A stretch of DNA of 64,000 nt from CAVZZG01 sp963779685 (lineage in GTDB: Bacteria; Actinomycetota; Thermoleophilia; Gaiellales; F1-60-MAGs149). The translations under genes and the position numbers were made by a program. Below the pieces are notes generated by a model. It saw only the letters and a list, made by a program, of their open reading frames with translations. It was not told where the DNA came from and did not search any database. Within the stretch, counting starts at the first letter, position 1, and every line of letters begins with the position of its first letter. Shown piece after piece: positions 34,667-43,669 of this stretch. Location of the stretch: assembly GCA_963779685.1 (NCBI GenBank), contig CAVZZG010000002.1, positions 186,001-250,000 of the forward strand. The letters run 5' to 3'.

Positions 34667-35431
34667 GTGGCCGCACCGTCCATTGCCAGGCGGGCCCCTT
34701 GCTTCGGCCGGGTCGCGGCGTTGCTCGGCGATTGCCCCTCGACCCAGGACGTCGTCCGCGAAGCCGGGGCGGGCGCTCCGGAAGGGTTCATCGCCGTCAC
34801 CGATCACCAGACGGCAGGCCGGGGTCGACGCGGACGGACGTGGCACGACCATCCCGGCCAGGCGCTCATGTTCTCGCTTCTGCTGCGTCCGCGTACGCCC
34901 CTGGACGCCCTCTCGCCCATCACGCTGGTCGCCGCCACGGCCGTGGCGGAGGCCCTCCCGGTGGCAGCGCGGGTGCGCTGGCCGAACGACGTGGTGGTGG
35001 GTGGAAGCAAGATCGCCGGGCTGATCGCCGAGCTCGAGACCCCGGCGGGCACGGACCCCTACGTGATCCTCGGGGTCGGTATCAACGTGAACATGCCCGC
35101 CACCGCCGCCCCGCCGACCGATCGCCTGGAGGCGACGTCGCTGCTGATGGAGCTCGGCGGGCCGGTCGACCGGCTCGAGCTTCTCTACCGTGTGATCGCG
35201 CAGATCGAGGCGGCATACCTCGCCTTCGAGGAGCGGGGCTTCGCGGCCCTCGTCGATCGCTACCGCGACCTCGACGATCTCGCCGGACGGGGCCTGACGC
35301 TCGCGCTGGGATCGGAGACCGTGGCCGGCACGAGCCGCGGAGTCGACCTCCGCGGCCGCCTCCTGCTCGAGACCGCCGGGGGAGAGCAGTCCTTCGACGC
35401 GGGCGAGGTCGTCAGCGTCGGCGGCGGCTGA
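34667..35431 (+). CDS. birA: biotin--[acetyl-CoA-carboxylase] ligase
   Basis: Activates biotin with ATP and attaches it to the carrier protein AccB. 254 residues; biotinoyl-AMP loop GRGRRGRTWH near 45, WPNDVVVGGSKIAGLIAE near 105 (catalytic Lys), a C-terminal SH3-like domain. There is no N-terminal helix-turn-helix, so this is a class I enzyme that cannot repress its own operon. It starts at GTG 34667, divergent from the sigma-FASII-accDA operon, which needs its product. That is a sensible functional pairing. Confidence 0.94.
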   Translation: MAAPSIARRAPCFGRVAALLGDCPSTQDVVREAGAGAPEGFIAVTDHQTAGRGRRGRTWHDHPGQALMFSLLLRPRTPLDALSPITLVAATAVAEALPVAARVRWPNDVVVGGSKIAGLIAELETPAGTDPYVILGVGINVNMPATAAPPTDRLEATSLLMELGGPVDRLELLYRVIAQIEAAYLAFEERGFAALVDRYRDLDDLAGRGLTLALGSETVAGTSRGVDLRGRLLLETAGGEQSFDAGEVVSVGGG

Positions 35432-37666
35432 TCAGAGCACGCGGACGCGGATCGCCCGGCCGACGTTGCCCAGCCGGTCGGTGGCGACCAGCGTGATCGT
35501 CCGGCGGCTGCCGAGCGAAGCGCGGGTGAGGGAGATGCGGATCTGGCTCCGCCCGACCACCGTGACGGTCTTGACGGTCCTCGCTCCGATCCTGACCTGG
35601 ACCGCGGATCCCTCGGACACGTTGACGGCCGTCGAGACGCGCGTCGCGTTGGCGCGGACGCGAGTGACGGCCAGCACGGGGCCGTGCGTGTCGATCGCGA
35701 GCGGCTGCCTGAGGTCGAGTGCCCCGCCGGCGCCCGCTGCGAACACCTGCAGCTGATAGGAGCCGTCCGCGGCACCCGCGCCGGCCCACGAGAAGTGGAA
35801 AGCCCCCGGCGCCTGGCCGTAGAGACGGGCGATGGTCGCGACGACCTTGCCGGCCGCCAGCAGGCGGATCGACGCGTCGCCGGCCTCGGCCCGGGCGAAG
35901 TCGAGCTCGGCGGTGTCCGCGACCCCGTCGCCGTTCGGCGAGATCGCGGCAGTGGCAGTGAAGCCGCTCACCTGGTGTCGCACGTCGACCGCCGCGACCG
36001 ACCGCCCGGTGGCGCCACCCGCGGTCGGCGCGGCCGTGACGACGTAGCGGTAGTGACCGCTCGGGACGGTCGTTCCGCCGCTGCCCGTGGCGTTCCACGC
36101 CACCGAGTAGGCGCCGGCGACCGTCGCCGTCGCCGACTGCAGCACGACGACGGGCGCGCCCGCGGTCGTCTCGACCTGGACGGTGACCGACGCCGGCGCC
36201 GACAGCGAGAAGCCCACGGCGCCCGTATCGGCATGACCGTCGCCGTCGGGCGTCAGGACGGACGGACGGGCGGTCACGGAGGCCACGACGGGAAGCGGCG
36301 CGCCGACGGCGAACGGACCCGCGGCCGGCAGGGCGGCGGCGGCGGCGCGCGTCGCCTGGATGCTCCATCGCAGCGAGGAGACGGGCGGAAGCGGGCCGCC
36401 GGATGCCACCCTGCCGTTCCAGGTCGCGCGGACGTCGGTCCCGGTGCCGCGCACCGAGGCGATCTCGACGCCGGCGGTCGTGGACACGACCACGCGCCAG
36501 TGGGCGACCTTCGAGACCCGCGCCGTGAAGGTGACGGGCCGCGGCGCGCCCCCGGTCATCTGGATCGTGGCTGGGTTCAGCACCGGGCTGTAGATCTTCA
36601 GTCCCCCGATCGTCCCGACGGCTCGCCGGATGGCCGGGAGAAGGGAGTAGAGACGCGAGCCCGGGCAGTCGGTGAGGCCGGCGTCCCGATGGCCGGAGAT
36701 GGCGTTGAAGCGGACGTTCCGGCCACTGGCATAGCGCTCGTTCCCGAGCGAGGTGAGCAGCGGGCGACCCGCTGGATCGGCGTGGGCCACGTCCAGACGC
36801 CAGGCGAGCAGCCGCTCGAGGCTGCGGATGGCCACCGTCGGTGGCGGGACGGAGTTGAAGTCGCCGATCATCGCAACGCCGAAGCTGTTGCGGTTGAACC
36901 CGCCCGTGTGCGCACCGATCACGTTCTGGACGATCCCGCCGTAGCGCCCTTCGAAGACGCGTCCGAAGCGGTCGACGAGGAAGTTGTACCCGATGTCGTC
37001 CCAGCCGTTGCCGCGGACGTGGTACAGGTAGATGCTGCGGACGATGGCGGCGGAGTCGGCGGCGCTGTACCCGTTCGGGGTCGCCGTGTGATGGACGAAC
37101 GCCGTCGTCACGAGCGGCGAGAACCTCGGCGCGTGGCGGCGGATCCCCTCGTCCGCGCCCCAGGCGTGGCGCAGGATGATGGGCGGCTGGGCCGGTGCGG
37201 CCGAGGTGGCAGCCGTGAGGCGGGCGGCACTCGATGGGCCTGGATCGACTCCGATCACCTGGAGGGACGTGACGCGCCCGCGGGATCGCACCTGCACGAT
37301 CGAGGCCCGGCCGACCCATGCGCCCTCGGTGGCGTGGACGGCGCCGGGCGCCCGTTCCGCCGGCGACGGGGCATCGGCGGGGTCGAGCGCGAACCACGCA
37401 CCGAAATGGCGGCCGTCGACGCGGACCCGCGCCTCGATGGCGACGAGTGGATCGCCGCGCCAGTGAACGCCGACCAGCCGGAAGCCGCCCACGATCCTGA
37501 CGGAACGCGCGACGCGCCAGCTCCCGAGCGCCGCCGGGGCCCGCGTGGCCAGCGGCACGTGGGCACGGCGAACCGACCCGGCCGCCTGGGCGGGTGCTGC
37601 GGCCGCCGCGGCGGCGCAGAGGGCGACCGGCACGGCCGCCCATCGGATCAGTCGTACTCTCGACAT
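35432..37666 (-). CDS. secreted PGRP/amidase_2 N-acetylmuramoyl-L-alanine amidase with beta-rich C-terminus
   Basis: 744 residues with a signal peptide (about 1-28). An N-terminal beta domain (30-160) is followed by a PGRP-type amidase domain (about 175-350). Zinc ligands are visible as His in AFVHHTATPNGY, His in ISGHRDAG and Cys in TDCPGSRLY; YNFLVDRFGRVFEGRYGG is the PGRP signature. The remainder (370-744) holds several FlgD-like Ig repeats, recognised by ISPNGDGVADTAEL and LTPDGDGHADTGAV. It cleaves the stem peptide from MurNAc. ATG 37666 fits the signal peptide. The stop abuts the convergent birA. Confidence 0.9.
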   Translation of the reverse strand: MSRVRLIRWAAVPVALCAAAAAAAPAQAAGSVRRAHVPLATRAPAALGSWRVARSVRIVGGFRLVGVHWRGDPLVAIEARVRVDGRHFGAWFALDPADAPSPAERAPGAVHATEGAWVGRASIVQVRSRGRVTSLQVIGVDPGPSSAARLTAATSAAPAQPPIILRHAWGADEGIRRHAPRFSPLVTTAFVHHTATPNGYSAADSAAIVRSIYLYHVRGNGWDDIGYNFLVDRFGRVFEGRYGGIVQNVIGAHTGGFNRNSFGVAMIGDFNSVPPPTVAIRSLERLLAWRLDVAHADPAGRPLLTSLGNERYASGRNVRFNAISGHRDAGLTDCPGSRLYSLLPAIRRAVGTIGGLKIYSPVLNPATIQMTGGAPRPVTFTARVSKVAHWRVVVSTTAGVEIASVRGTGTDVRATWNGRVASGGPLPPVSSLRWSIQATRAAAAALPAAGPFAVGAPLPVVASVTARPSVLTPDGDGHADTGAVGFSLSAPASVTVQVETTAGAPVVVLQSATATVAGAYSVAWNATGSGGTTVPSGHYRYVVTAAPTAGGATGRSVAAVDVRHQVSGFTATAAISPNGDGVADTAELDFARAEAGDASIRLLAAGKVVATIARLYGQAPGAFHFSWAGAGAADGSYQLQVFAAGAGGALDLRQPLAIDTHGPVLAVTRVRANATRVSTAVNVSEGSAVQVRIGARTVKTVTVVGRSQIRISLTRASLGSRRTITLVATDRLGNVGRAIRVRVL

Positions 37667-37801
37667 GGGGCGGTCTTGGTGGTCCTCAGAGTCCAACCCT
37701 ACCCGGGGAGTCGGCAAACTGCCACTCGATTCGCCATCAGAGTGCCGAAGCCTGGATCGCCAGCCTTTACGTGGCATTCGCGGCGTGGTAGCTTCGCGGG
37801 A

Positions 37802-38119
37802 ATGGTGTCCAATGCCGACCTGCTCGAGCCCGTCGACGTTCGCGACCACCTGCTGGGGCTCGAGTTGACGCTCGGGCAGGTCTGCCACGTCGCGGGCATC
37901 TCGAAGATGCAGCTCGACTACTGGACGCAGAAGGCGGACATCCCGACCCACGGCCGCAAGCAGCGGGTCTACGATCTCGACGCCGTCGAGACGGTGCTCC
38001 TGATCAAGCAGGCCAAGGACCGGGGACTGTCGCTGTCGGCCGCCATCACCGCGGTGCGCGAGTTCCGCGGGAGGACCGCCGAGCAGGTCGTGCCGGCGCC
38101 CTCCCAGAGCGCCGGCTGA
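37802..38119 (+). CDS. small MerR-like DNA-binding protein
   Basis: 105 residues. The core is a MerR-type winged helix: LTLGQVCHVAGISKMQLDYWTQKADIPTHGRKQRVYD (key points GQVCHVAGIS, LDYWTQK and the wing with R and Y), then a short helix (AVETVLLIKQAKDRGLSLSAA). No effector-binding domain follows, so it is a truncated single-domain MerR, like those acting as nucleoid or cell-division factors. The target is unknown. Start ATG 37802; TAGCTT at 37789-37794 could be its -10, giving a short leader. It is convergent with gyrA. Confidence 0.75.
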   Translation: MVSNADLLEPVDVRDHLLGLELTLGQVCHVAGISKMQLDYWTQKADIPTHGRKQRVYDLDAVETVLLIKQAKDRGLSLSAAITAVREFRGRTAEQVVPAPSQSAG

Positions 38120-38139
38120 GGCCCGGCCCAGGCTCAGCC

Positions 38140-40686
38140 TCAAACGGGCGACGGCGTCTCCGGGCCGGGGCCGGCGTCGAGTTCGAGGTCGGGGACTTCG
38201 CCCGGGTCGCGGATCATCGCGATCGCCGCGATGCGGTCGTCCTCCTCGCGGACCTTCTGGACGATGACGCCCTGTGTCGCGCGGCCGGTCTGGCGGATCT
38301 CGGAGATCGCCTGGCGGGTGACGATGCCGTTGGCGGTGATGACCATCAGCTCGTCCTGGTTCGACACGGTGAGCGCCCCCACCAGCAGGCCACGGCGCTT
38401 GATGGCGGAGCGATCGACGGTCAGGACGCCCATGGTGCCACGGCCCTTGACCGGGTACTCGTCGACCGGCGTGCGCTTGCCGTACCCGAACTCCGTGACG
38501 ACCAGCAGGTCGTCGCCGTCGCGGGGCACGCGCATCGCGATCACCTCGTCGCCGGACCGCAGCAGCATGCCGCGGACGCCGCTGGCCGCGCGCCCCATCG
38601 CCCGCACGTCGCGATCGAGGAACGACACGCAGGAGCCCATGCGGCTCACCATCATGATCCGATCGCCGTCGTTGGCGAGCCGCACGTCGACGAGCGCGTC
38701 ATCCTCGCGGATCACCAGCGCGATGATCCCGAGCTCCTTGAGCGGCGTGTTGTAGGCGGCGAGCGCCGTCTTCTTGACGACCCCGTGCCGGGTCGCGAAG
38801 ACCAGGTACTGGCCCTCGGAGTAGTCGCGCGTGCGGAACACCGCCATCACCGTCTCGCCCTCGGCCAGCGGCAGCAGGTTCTGCAGGGCCCGGCCGCGGC
38901 CGTCGCGGCCGCCGACCGGGAGCTGCCAGATCTTCCGGCGGTAGACCTTGCCGACCGACGTGAAGAACAGCAGGAAGTCATGCGCCGAGGCGACGAACAG
39001 GTGCTCGATGGGGTCGTCTTCCTTCAGCGCCATCCCGCGCACACCGACGCCCCCGCGGCCCTGAAGCCGGTACTCGTCGAGGGGGACGCGCTTGGCGTAG
39101 GAGTCGCGGCTGATGGAGATGACCATCGGCTCGTCGGCGATCAGGGCCTCGACGTCGATCTCGCCCTCGACGTCCTCGATCTGCGTGCGCCGCTGATCGG
39201 CGTACTGGGCGCGGATCTCGGAGAGCTCCTCGCGGATCAACCCGTACACCCGCGCCTCGTCCCCGAGGATCGCGCGCAGCTCGGCGATGCGGGTCGTCAG
39301 CTCGCCGTGTTCCTCGCGGATCTCGTCCTGGCCGAGACTGGTGAGGCGCTGCAGGCGGAGGTCGAGGATGGCCTGCGCCTGCTCCTCGGACAGCCCGAAG
39401 TGGCTCATCAGGCCCTCGCGGGCGGCCTCGGCGTCGGCCGACACGCGGATCAGCGCGATCACCGCGTCGAGGTTGTCGAGCGCGACCAGGTAGCCCTCGA
39501 GGATGTGCGCCCGGGTCTCGGCCTTGCGCAGCTCGAGCTGGGTGCGGCGGGTGACGACATCCTTCTGATGGGCGACGTAGTACTGGAGGATCTCGCGGAG
39601 CCCGAGCGTGCGCGGTACGCCATCGACCAGCGCCACCATGTTCGCGCCGAACGTCGACTGCAGCGGCGTGTGCTTGAACAGCTTGCTCAGCACGACGGAG
39701 GGAATCGCATCCTTCTTCAGGCGCAGCTCGAGCCGCATGCCGCCGGCGCCGCGCCCCTTGCCGGAGAGATCGACGATGCCGTCCTCGCGCGTGATCTCCG
39801 AGATCGTGCCGTCCGATACGAGCTCTGCGATCCGCGCGATCACGCCGTCGTCGCCGCCCTTGCGCACCATGTACGGGAGCTCGGTGATGACGATGGCCAT
39901 GCGCCCGTTGTCGAGCTCCTCGACCTCGGTGCGCGCGCGTACGCGGATCCGACCCCGGCCCGTCACGTACGCCTCGTGGATGCCGGACCGGCCCATGATG
40001 ATGCCGCCGGTCGGGAAGTCCGGGCCCGGCAGGTGCTCCATGAGGCCCTCGACGGTGATGTCGGGGTCGTCGATCATCGCGATCACGGCATCGATGGTCT
40101 CGCCGAGGTTGTGCGGCGGTACGTTCGTGGCCATGCCCACGGCGATGCCCGTCGAGCCGTTCACCAGCAGGTTCGGGATCCGCGAGGGCAGCACGAGGGG
40201 CTGCTGGCGCGAACCGTCGTAGTTGGGCCCGAAGTCGACGATGTTCGGATCGAGATCGCGCAGGACCTCGCGCGCGAGGGGCGTCAGGCGGCATTCCGTG
40301 TACCGCATCGCGGCGGCCGGGTACCCGTCGACGTTGCCGAAGTTCCCCTGGCCGTCCACCAGCGGGTACCGCGACGAGAACGTCTGGGCGAGCCGCACGA
40401 GCGTGTCGTAGATGGCCTGGTCGCCGTGCGGGTGGAACCTGCCCATGGTGTCGCCCACCACGGACGCGCACTTGACGTAGGGCCGCGTGGGCTGGAGGCC
40501 GGCCTCGTCCATGGCGAACAGCACGCGGCGGTGGACCGGCTTGAGCCCGTCCCGGACATCTGGCAGGGCGCGGCCGACGATCACGCTCATCGCGTAGTCG
40601 AGGTACGACGCGCGCATCTCGTCGGAGAGCTCGCGCGGCTCGATGTTGCCGCCGCCGAGATCGTCGAGATCGGTCAGGTCAGACAT
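38140..40686 (-). CDS. gyrA: DNA gyrase subunit A
   Basis: 848 residues: breakage-reunion domain with catalytic Y129 in AAMRYTE, then the six-bladed C-terminal domain with a GyrA box (YRLQGRGGVGVRG near 540). The quinolone-determining region reads HPHGDQAIYDT, with Gln90 where E. coli has Ser83 and Mycobacterium Ala90, and Asp94 kept. The start overlaps the gyrB stop by 8 bp (ATGTCTGA), so the two subunits are translationally coupled. The acidic, Pro-rich C-terminal tail ends PSPV. Confidence 0.98.
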   Translation of the reverse strand: MSDLTDLDDLGGGNIEPRELSDEMRASYLDYAMSVIVGRALPDVRDGLKPVHRRVLFAMDEAGLQPTRPYVKCASVVGDTMGRFHPHGDQAIYDTLVRLAQTFSSRYPLVDGQGNFGNVDGYPAAAMRYTECRLTPLAREVLRDLDPNIVDFGPNYDGSRQQPLVLPSRIPNLLVNGSTGIAVGMATNVPPHNLGETIDAVIAMIDDPDITVEGLMEHLPGPDFPTGGIIMGRSGIHEAYVTGRGRIRVRARTEVEELDNGRMAIVITELPYMVRKGGDDGVIARIAELVSDGTISEITREDGIVDLSGKGRGAGGMRLELRLKKDAIPSVVLSKLFKHTPLQSTFGANMVALVDGVPRTLGLREILQYYVAHQKDVVTRRTQLELRKAETRAHILEGYLVALDNLDAVIALIRVSADAEAAREGLMSHFGLSEEQAQAILDLRLQRLTSLGQDEIREEHGELTTRIAELRAILGDEARVYGLIREELSEIRAQYADQRRTQIEDVEGEIDVEALIADEPMVISISRDSYAKRVPLDEYRLQGRGGVGVRGMALKEDDPIEHLFVASAHDFLLFFTSVGKVYRRKIWQLPVGGRDGRGRALQNLLPLAEGETVMAVFRTRDYSEGQYLVFATRHGVVKKTALAAYNTPLKELGIIALVIREDDALVDVRLANDGDRIMMVSRMGSCVSFLDRDVRAMGRAASGVRGMLLRSGDEVIAMRVPRDGDDLLVVTEFGYGKRTPVDEYPVKGRGTMGVLTVDRSAIKRRGLLVGALTVSNQDELMVITANGIVTRQAISEIRQTGRATQGVIVQKVREEDDRIAAIAMIRDPGEVPDLELDAGPGPETPSPV

Positions 40687-43099
40687 CGAGCGACTTCACC
40701 TCGCGGGCGTTCGATTCGATGAACTCCCGGCGCGGCTCGACGCGGTCGCCCATCAGCAGCGAGAACAGCTCGTCGGAGGCCTGCGCGTCGTCCATCGTCA
40801 CCTGCTGCATCGTGCGGGTGCGGGGGTCCATCGTCGTCTCCCAGAGCTGCTCCGGGTTCATCTCCCCGAGGCCCTTGAACCGGTTGATCTCGATCCCGTC
40901 CTTGGCGAATGCCAGCACCGCCTCGCGAAGTGCACCGTAGGTCGTCGCCACCCGCTCCTTCTTGCCCGCGCGGACCATGAACGGGCCCTCGCCGAGCTGC
41001 TCGGCGAGCCGCGAGTGGATGCGCTCCAGCCGGCCGAAGGCCTCCGACCGGAAGAGCGAGACGGGCACCGCGACCGTCTGGACGGTGCCGCTGGTTCGCT
41101 CGGTGAGGCGGATCAGGGCCGAACCGTGGTCGTCGTCGCGCACCACGAGCTCGGAGGAATGCGTCGTATCGGCCTGAGCAGCACCGAGCAGGAACGCGGC
41201 CAGGTCGTCGAGCGACTGGATCCCCCGGCCGATCAGGCCGTGGTCGCGGATGTACTCGACGACACCGGCGCCGTGCTCGGCGCGCAGCCGGCCGAGCCAG
41301 CCCTCGGCCTCCCGCAGAGCCCGCGACATGAGCCGGAAGCGGTCCAGGTCGATGTCGACGACGGACCCGTCGGGAGCGGTCGCAGCGATTCCGCCGATCC
41401 GCTCGCCGATCACCCAGTCCTCGAGCTCGCCCTCGGATTGCACGTACATCTGCGAGCGGCCCGCCTTGACCCGGTAGAGCGGCGGCATCGCGATGTAGAC
41501 GTACCCCGCATCGATCAGGCCCTGCATGTGGCGGAACAGGAACGTGAGGATGAGGGTGCGGATGTGCGCGCCGTCGACGTCCGCATCCGTCATCACCACG
41601 ATCCGGTGGTAGCGGGCGCGATCCAGGTCGAAGTCCTCGCCCGTCCCGGTGCCGATGGCGGTCACCATCGCCTGCACCTCCGCGTTGCCGAAGACGCGGT
41701 CGATGCGCGCCTTCTCGACGTTCAGGATCTTGCCCCGCAGCGGCAGGATGGCCTGGAACTCCGAGTCGCGCCCGTCGTTGGCGGATCCGCCGGCCGAGTT
41801 GCCCTCGACCAGGAACAGCTCCGACCGCGCGGGGTCGCGGGACCGGCAGTCGGCGAGCTTGCCTGGCAGTGCGCCGCCGCCGAGCGCGTTCTTGCGGGCC
41901 GTCTCGCGCGCCTTGCGCGCCGCCAGCCGGGCGCGCGCGGCCTGAGCCGCCTTGGTCACGATGGCCCTGCCGTCGGTGGGGTTCTCCTCGAGGAACTCGG
42001 CCAGCTTCTCGTTCGTCGCCTTCTGCACGAGGCCGGCCATGAACGGGTTGCCGAGCTTCGTCTTGGTCTGGCCCTCGAACTGCGGCTCGCGGAGCTTGAC
42101 CGAGACGATCGCGGCCAGGCCCTCGAGGACGTCGTCGCCGGACAGGTTCTCGTCCTTCTCCTTGAGCACGCCCTGGTCGCGGGCGTACCGGTTGAGCGTG
42201 GACGTGAGGGCGGCCTTGAACCCGGTCAGGTGGCTGCCGCCCTCGTGGGTGTTGATGTTGTTGGCGAACGAGAACACCGCCGGCTGGTAGCTCGAGTTCC
42301 ACTGCAGAGCGACCTCGACCGCACCCTCCTCGGTATCGGTCGAGAACTGGATGATCTTGTCGTGCGCGGGATCCTTCGCCGAGTTGATGTGCCGCACGTA
42401 CTCGCCGATCCCGCCCTCGTACCGCCAGCTGTCGGTGCGCTCGCCGCCGCGGCGGTCGACGAGCACGAGCTCGAGGCCCGCGGTGAGGAAGGCCATCTCG
42501 CGCATGCGCTGGGCGAGCACGTCGTAGTCGAACCGGCCGTCCTCGAAGATCTCGAGGTCGGGGAGGAACGTGATGGTCGTGCCGCTCGGGCCGTCCTGGT
42601 CGCCCACGCGACTCAGCTCGTGGTCGGGTTCGCCACGCGCGAAACGCTGCTCGAAGACGCCGCCGTCGCGGCGGACGACCACGTGCAACCGCTCGGAGAG
42701 CGCGTTCACGACCGAGATGCCGACCCCGTGGAGGCCGCCCGAGACCTTGTAGCCGTCGCCGCCGAACTTGCCGCCGGCGTGCAGCTTCGTCATGACCACC
42801 TCGACGGCCGACAGGCCGGTGCCCTCGACGATGCCGACGGGAATGCCGGCGCCATTGTCCGTGACGGTCACGGAACCGTCCGGGTTGAGCGTCATGACGA
42901 TGCGATCGCAGCGCCCGGCCAGCGCCTCGTCGACGCTGTTGTCGAGAACCTCCCAGGCCAGATGGTGCAAGCCGCGCGGCCCGGTGGTACCGATGTACAT
43001 GCCGGGTCGGCGCCGGACCGCCTCGAGACCTTCGAGGACGGTGATGTCCTTTGCGCCGTACTCGGTGTCAGCCAAGAGCCGCCTCTGGTTGGGAGCCAA
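40679..43099 (-). CDS. gyrB: DNA gyrase subunit B, long form
   Basis: 806 residues. GHKL ATPase: EVLDNSVDEALAG, DNGAGIPV and GGLHGVGISVVNALS. Toprim: LFLVEGNSAGGSA, MTDADVDGAHIRTL. C-terminal FKGLGEMNPEQLWETTMDP. An insert of about 160 residues (roughly 560-720) interrupts the region between IGERIGGI and EINRFKGLGEMN. This is the E. coli-like arrangement; most actinobacterial GyrB are about 650-700 residues and lack it. Both likely starts are TTG: 43099 or 43075, the latter with AGAGG six bases upstream. Confidence 0.97.
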   Translation of the reverse strand: MAPNQRRLLADTEYGAKDITVLEGLEAVRRRPGMYIGTTGPRGLHHLAWEVLDNSVDEALAGRCDRIVMTLNPDGSVTVTDNGAGIPVGIVEGTGLSAVEVVMTKLHAGGKFGGDGYKVSGGLHGVGISVVNALSERLHVVVRRDGGVFEQRFARGEPDHELSRVGDQDGPSGTTITFLPDLEIFEDGRFDYDVLAQRMREMAFLTAGLELVLVDRRGGERTDSWRYEGGIGEYVRHINSAKDPAHDKIIQFSTDTEEGAVEVALQWNSSYQPAVFSFANNINTHEGGSHLTGFKAALTSTLNRYARDQGVLKEKDENLSGDDVLEGLAAIVSVKLREPQFEGQTKTKLGNPFMAGLVQKATNEKLAEFLEENPTDGRAIVTKAAQAARARLAARKARETARKNALGGGALPGKLADCRSRDPARSELFLVEGNSAGGSANDGRDSEFQAILPLRGKILNVEKARIDRVFGNAEVQAMVTAIGTGTGEDFDLDRARYHRIVVMTDADVDGAHIRTLILTFLFRHMQGLIDAGYVYIAMPPLYRVKAGRSQMYVQSEGELEDWVIGERIGGIAATAPDGSVVDIDLDRFRLMSRALREAEGWLGRLRAEHGAGVVEYIRDHGLIGRGIQSLDDLAAFLLGAAQADTTHSSELVVRDDDHGSALIRLTERTSGTVQTVAVPVSLFRSEAFGRLERIHSRLAEQLGEGPFMVRAGKKERVATTYGALREAVLAFAKDGIEINRFKGLGEMNPEQLWETTMDPRTRTMQQVTMDDAQASDELFSLLMGDRVEPRREFIESNAREVKSLDV

Positions 43100-43195
43100 G
43101 ACGGGAGCCGGCCCTCACCGCGTCGCGGAGGCCGGATTGCTCCCACGGGCATGGTACCAGAGTCCCCGGCCGGAACCGCCCGCAAACCCGCATCG

Positions 43196-43657
43196 TTAGG
43201 TCGATTCGCTGCGGGCGAGGACCGCGCCGATGGCGGCCTGCGCAGCGGCTCGCAACTCCTCGTCCCGGATCGGCGCGGCGAGCGACGCGGCGCGGCGACG
43301 CGTGGCGTCCGAAACGGGCGGCGACGCACGATCGGGCGCCGGCTCACCGCGGTCGGGCACGGGTCCCACGACGAAGCGCAGGGCGGCCGGAACGTCGCCC
43401 CCGGTCGCGGCCCGCAACCGCACCGCCATGGGCTCCGCCAGCAGCTGCAGCTCGGTCACCCAGACGGAGGACTCTGCGTGGACGACCAGTGCGCCGCTCG
43501 CCATCCTGGCCGGCCATGCGTGGTGGGAGATGACCTCCCCGACGACCTCGGGCCACGCCCGCACGATCGCCAGGAGTGCGCCCCGCCCCGCCGGCTCCGC
43601 AGGGAGACTCTCGCCCAGCAACTCGCCGATGCGCGTTGGGCGGCCAGACCGTTTCAC
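43196..43657 (-). CDS. dciA: DciA/DUF721 family protein (putative replicative helicase loader)
   Basis: 153 residues. The DUF721 domain (about 5-95) includes IVRAWPEVVGEVISHHAWPARMASGALVV (key points WPEVVG, H, P and the LVVHAESSVWVTELQLL segment). The C-terminal half is a disordered Pro/Asp-rich stretch, then a helix. DciA loads DnaB in bacteria lacking DnaC/DnaI. The place between recF and gyrB is the standard actinobacterial one. Start GTG 43657 is 12 bp after recF. Confidence 0.88.
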   Translation of the reverse strand: MKRSGRPTRIGELLGESLPAEPAGRGALLAIVRAWPEVVGEVISHHAWPARMASGALVVHAESSVWVTELQLLAEPMAVRLRAATGGDVPAALRFVVGPVPDRGEPAPDRASPPVSDATRRRAASLAAPIRDEELRAAAQAAIGAVLARSEST

Positions 43658-43669
43658 GCGCCGAGCGTA

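Noticed and set aside
43651..43662. GTTTCACGCG near the dciA start as a parS site
   Set aside because: Only one half-site matches and it lies at the coding start (GTGAAACGG), so chance is a sufficient explanation.
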